Assembly (NCBI GenBank): GCA_022567815.1
Contig: JADFGI010000090.1
Span: 1-9,498 of the forward strand
DNA length: 9,498 nucleotides
Direction: 5' to 3'
Source: Nitrospinota bacterium
GTDB lineage: Bacteria > Nitrospinota > Nitrospinia > Nitrospinales > VA-1
Both the position numbers and the translations under genes were made by a program. The notes under the pieces were generated by a model. The model had not been told where the DNA came from, did not search any database, and was given only the letters and a program-made list of their open reading frames with translations. Of the stretch, positions 6,865 to 9,498 are shown one piece after another. Positions within the stretch are counted from its first letter, which is position 1. The number at the start of each line of letters is the position of its first letter.

Positions 6865-6891
6865 TTGCAAATCCTTTCGATCCACTATAAG
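6865..6891 (+). promoter_or_regulatory. Possible promoter of glnD
   Basis: TTGCAA (6865-6870) and TATAAG (6886-6891) resemble -35 and -10 boxes, although the 15-base spacing is short. Transcription would begin near 6898, about 37 bases before the glnD ATG. Confidence 0.35.
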
Positions 6892-6934
6892 TTAACAGCC
6901 ATCCTGCTAAATTTCGGCGAGGTTTCCTTACCAG

Positions 6935-9498
6935 ATGAATGATTTTATCGGGCATTACAAGTTCGGGATTGATTTCCGCCCCGTCCGGGAAATCCCCGAG
7001 GACCCCAAGGAGCGCCTGCCATTTTTCACCGCCTTCAAAACCCTGCTGAAACAGGAAAAGGGAAAAATCCTGGCCTGGCACCGTCAAGGCGTGGGAGGCC
7101 GGGAAGTCATTCAAGCCCATACCTGTCTCATTGATGAAGTGATTCGCCACCTCATCACATCTCTGGTTTCCATCAAACCTTATTCCCAATCGAAAATATT
7201 GGAAGAATTCGCGCTCGTAGCCGTGGGCGGTTATGGCAGGGGAGAGATGAACCCTTTTTCCGATATTGATCTGCTTTTTCTCAGGTCCGCAAAATTCCAT
7301 AAAATAACCGATGAATATATTCGGGACCTCATTTCCATTTTCTGGGGAATCGGGATGGAAATCGGCCATAGCTGTCGGACTGTCAGAGAATGCGTACAAC
7401 TGGCCAGGAAGGACTTGACTATCAAGACTTCCATGATAGAAACGCGGTTTTTAATCGGCCAAAAAGGAATCTACGAAAAATTCGGTCAATCCTTCGACAA
7501 AAACGTCCTGCAAAAAAATATAAAAGCCTTTCTGAAGTCAAAGTTAAAGGAGAAATATGACCGGTACGGGACCGAAGACGGATTGGTTTGCGCCCAGGAA
7601 CCCAACGTCAAGGAAGGTCTTGGAGGATTAAGGGATTACCACACGGCTCTGTGGGCGACGGCGGTTCGATTCGGCGGCCTTTCTTTGCGGGAAATTGGCG
7701 CGAATGACATGATCTCGACCCAGGAAATCAATGATCTTTATGAATCGGTCAACTTCATTCTCCGGGTCCGCAACGAACTGCATTACCTGAAGGGGAAAAA
7801 ATTCGATGTGCTCAGTCTGGATATCCAAAAGGATCTCGCCTTAAACCTGGGTTACGTCGCTGAAACCGAAACAGCCCGAGTCGAAAATTTCATGCGGGAT
7901 TACTTTCTCCACGCCACCAACATTTTTAAATCTTCGCACACCATTTTTGAACTGTGCCGGCAATCCAAAAATCGCTTGAAATCGGCGCTTGCGACCTTCA
8001 CCCAAAAATCTCTGGGCAACGGGTTTCTTGCCAAAGGCCAGACCCTTTCAATGGAAGGAGATGCCAAGGAGATCTTTCAAAACGACAGAACCCTGCTCCT
8101 CAAATTGTTTGACATTTGCAGGGAAAATGATCTGAAACCTGATATCCAGCTAAAAAGACATATCCGGCGATACAAACACCTGCTGGATATTGATTTTTTA
8201 AAAGCAAAGGGTGCCGAGGTAAAAGAGTTTCTTTTTTCAATTCTCAAAGACCCCGGGTCCGTAAAGAGCCTGCGCCTCCTGCATGAATCCGAGATACTGG
8301 GGCAGATACTGCCGGAGTTTGGCCAGGCGCATTGCATGGTCAGTTACGACTTTTACCATCGTTATACCGCGGACGAACATTCCCTGAGAATGGTCCGCTT
8401 TCTGGAACAATTGGCGGACTCCAACGGAACCGGCGCCGAGGAGCTGGCTGAAATTTATCGGGAGTTGCCTGAAAAATCCCTGCTCAAATTCGCCTTTCTT
8501 CTGATGTCCATCGGCAAAGATCACGGGTCGCAAACGAGCTGTAACCAGATCACGATTTTATCCGGTATTGGGGAGCGGTTTTGCCTGACCCCCCTGGAAT
8601 TGCAAAGGGTGAGTTTTCTGATCGAAAACCAGATTGAAATGATCGAAACCGCTCTCCATCAGGATATCTATCAACCCGCCATCATCCAGAGCTTCGCCAA
8701 AAGAGCCGGCAACGAAGAGGGGTTGAAACTTTTATACCTCATGAGCTATGCGGAACTTAGAGCCGTGGCTCCGGGAACCTGGACCTCCTGGAAAAATGTT
8801 TTGCTGTCGGAGTTGTATCGCAGCACCCTGGAGTATTTGAAACGGCCGGAATCTCTGCAAGAAAAACCGGAAACCACTCGCGACGAAGTTTTCAATGTCC
8901 TCAAGCAGGAATTTCCGGTTGCTGAAATCGAACAGCACCTGAATCAGCTTCCGGAAGATTACCTGTTCTCGTTGACCTCTGCCGAGGTGGCCCTGCACCT
9001 TCGCCTCATCCGATCTCTCAAGGAAAAACCCTACATATTGCACTATGAATATAACGACGCGGGAAAGTTTCACAATGTGACCCTGTGCTGTCTGGCAAAA
9101 CTGGAGGCATTTAAAAAACTGGTGGGGACTTTGACTTCTAAAAACCTGAATATCCGGAACGCCAGAATTTATTTGAAAAAGGATGGAATTGTCATCATCA
9201 CTGTTCAGGTGGCGGAAACCAGAGAAGATCCGCAAAACCTGGAAGTGTGGAAAAACGTCAAGGAAAGCCTGGGAAAAGTTTTTGCAGGCGAAATAGACCT
9301 TCGAACCTTGCTTGCGAAACGCACCCGCTATGTCACCGCAAACACCGCATCGACGGCCATCATCCCCAAGGTCAAGGTGGACAATACTCTTCAAACGCCG
9401 TTTACGGAGATTCGCATCGAGGCGCGTGACCACATTGGCATGCTGTACAAGATCGCTAAAGTTTTTGCCGATATGGGCATCCAGGTGCATCACGCCAA
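6935..9498 (+). CDS. glnD: GlnD, PII uridylyltransferase (3' end cut by window)
   Basis: Open from ATG 6935 to the window edge, 854 codons without a stop; the family is usually 850-950 residues. GAGGT (6919-6923) precedes the ATG by 11 bases, and an in-frame TAA at 6908 leaves no better start. GlnD uridylylates PII signalling proteins when nitrogen is short and removes the group when glutamine is plentiful. The nucleotidyltransferase signature GGYGRGEMNPFSDID is at 98-112 with Asp110 and Asp112, and EPNVKEGLGGLRD at 222-234. The HD region begins with YHRYTADEH (474-482, His482), but the expected LLHDIGKG reads LLMSIGKD, with Met524-Ser525 replacing His-Asp. The later His-His pair is Asn565-Gln566, so uridylyl removal may be lost. 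Two ACT domains follow: a divergent one at about 699-770, and the start of the second at 824, cut off at IQVHHA. Confidence 0.93.
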   Translation, partial: MNDFIGHYKFGIDFRPVREIPEDPKERLPFFTAFKTLLKQEKGKILAWHRQGVGGREVIQAHTCLIDEVIRHLITSLVSIKPYSQSKILEEFALVAVGGYGRGEMNPFSDIDLLFLRSAKFHKITDEYIRDLISIFWGIGMEIGHSCRTVRECVQLARKDLTIKTSMIETRFLIGQKGIYEKFGQSFDKNVLQKNIKAFLKSKLKEKYDRYGTEDGLVCAQEPNVKEGLGGLRDYHTALWATAVRFGGLSLREIGANDMISTQEINDLYESVNFILRVRNELHYLKGKKFDVLSLDIQKDLALNLGYVAETETARVENFMRDYFLHATNIFKSSHTIFELCRQSKNRLKSALATFTQKSLGNGFLAKGQTLSMEGDAKEIFQNDRTLLLKLFDICRENDLKPDIQLKRHIRRYKHLLDIDFLKAKGAEVKEFLFSILKDPGSVKSLRLLHESEILGQILPEFGQAHCMVSYDFYHRYTADEHSLRMVRFLEQLADSNGTGAEELAEIYRELPEKSLLKFAFLLMSIGKDHGSQTSCNQITILSGIGERFCLTPLELQRVSFLIENQIEMIETALHQDIYQPAIIQSFAKRAGNEEGLKLLYLMSYAELRAVAPGTWTSWKNVLLSELYRSTLEYLKRPESLQEKPETTRDEVFNVLKQEFPVAEIEQHLNQLPEDYLFSLTSAEVALHLRLIRSLKEKPYILHYEYNDAGKFHNVTLCCLAKLEAFKKLVGTLTSKNLNIRNARIYLKKDGIVIITVQVAETREDPQNLEVWKNVKESLGKVFAGEIDLRTLLAKRTRYVTANTASTAIIPKVKVDNTLQTPFTEIRIEARDHIGMLYKIAKVFADMGIQVHHA

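Larger units (their letters stand above)
6464..6934. other. Divergent icd-glnD spacer without genes
   Basis: The 471 bases between the two start codons hold the icd promoter and leader on the left, with two small palindromes, and a possible glnD promoter near the right end. The middle (about 6610-6860) shows no credible gene. A 38-codon frame starting at 6628 has no ribosome binding site and no recognisable product. Confidence 0.5.

Noticed and set aside
6824..7399. A 191-codon open frame on the minus strand over the start of glnD
   Set aside because: It is antisense to the GlnD N-terminus and nucleotidyltransferase motif and has no family resemblance.
8732..9493. A 253-codon open frame on the minus strand
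   Set aside because: It lies wholly antisense to glnD, whose plus-strand translation matches known motifs throughout. The antisense product has no recognisable domain.

Overview
The window looks like ordinary chromosome from a Gram-negative bacterium of moderate GC content. It carries five protein genes: a lipoprotein, an exported phosphoesterase, malate dehydrogenase (mdh), a monomeric NADP-dependent isocitrate dehydrogenase (icd), and a glnD gene cut off by the right edge. The outer-membrane type lipoprotein and the GlnD/PII system point to a Gram-negative. The mix would suit a Nitrospinota- or Desulfobacterota-like lineage, but that is only an impression and cannot be settled from this sequence. 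I see no rRNA, tRNA, CRISPR array, transposase, integrase or phage gene.

Layout. Positions 1-477 hold no gene. They are packed with small hairpins, including a composite palindromic repeat that recurs at 4060-4190. At 478-1419 (minus) lies a DUF799/GNA1162-like lipoprotein. An AT-rich divergent spacer (1420-1867) separates it from a secreted calcineurin-like phosphoesterase (1868-2989, plus). A bidirectional gap at 2990-3066 carries a good minus-strand terminator for mdh (3067-4023, minus). The 199-base spacer between mdh and icd holds the second copy of the palindromic repeat. icd (4223-6463, minus) has a recognisable promoter at 6578-6606. A 471-base divergent spacer follows, then glnD starts at 6935 on the plus strand and runs off the window.

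How the genes fit together. icd and mdh encode two enzymes of the oxidative or reductive TCA cycle and lie in the same direction, icd first. 2-Oxoglutarate, made or used by isocitrate dehydrogenase, is the carbon signal read by PII proteins, and GlnD is the enzyme that modifies PII, so the divergent icd/glnD pair sits at the carbon-nitrogen junction. The phosphoesterase and lipoprotein have no evident link to these genes.

Most notable points. The GlnD has an intact nucleotidyltransferase signature, but the HD domain that normally removes uridylyl groups has lost its His-Asp doublet and the later His-His pair. The phosphoesterase has Asn where a metal-binding His is expected. The palindromic repeats at 1-247 and 4060-4190 share exact blocks of up to 19 bases and show one compensated base-pair change. 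I did not find a convincing new multi-gene system.
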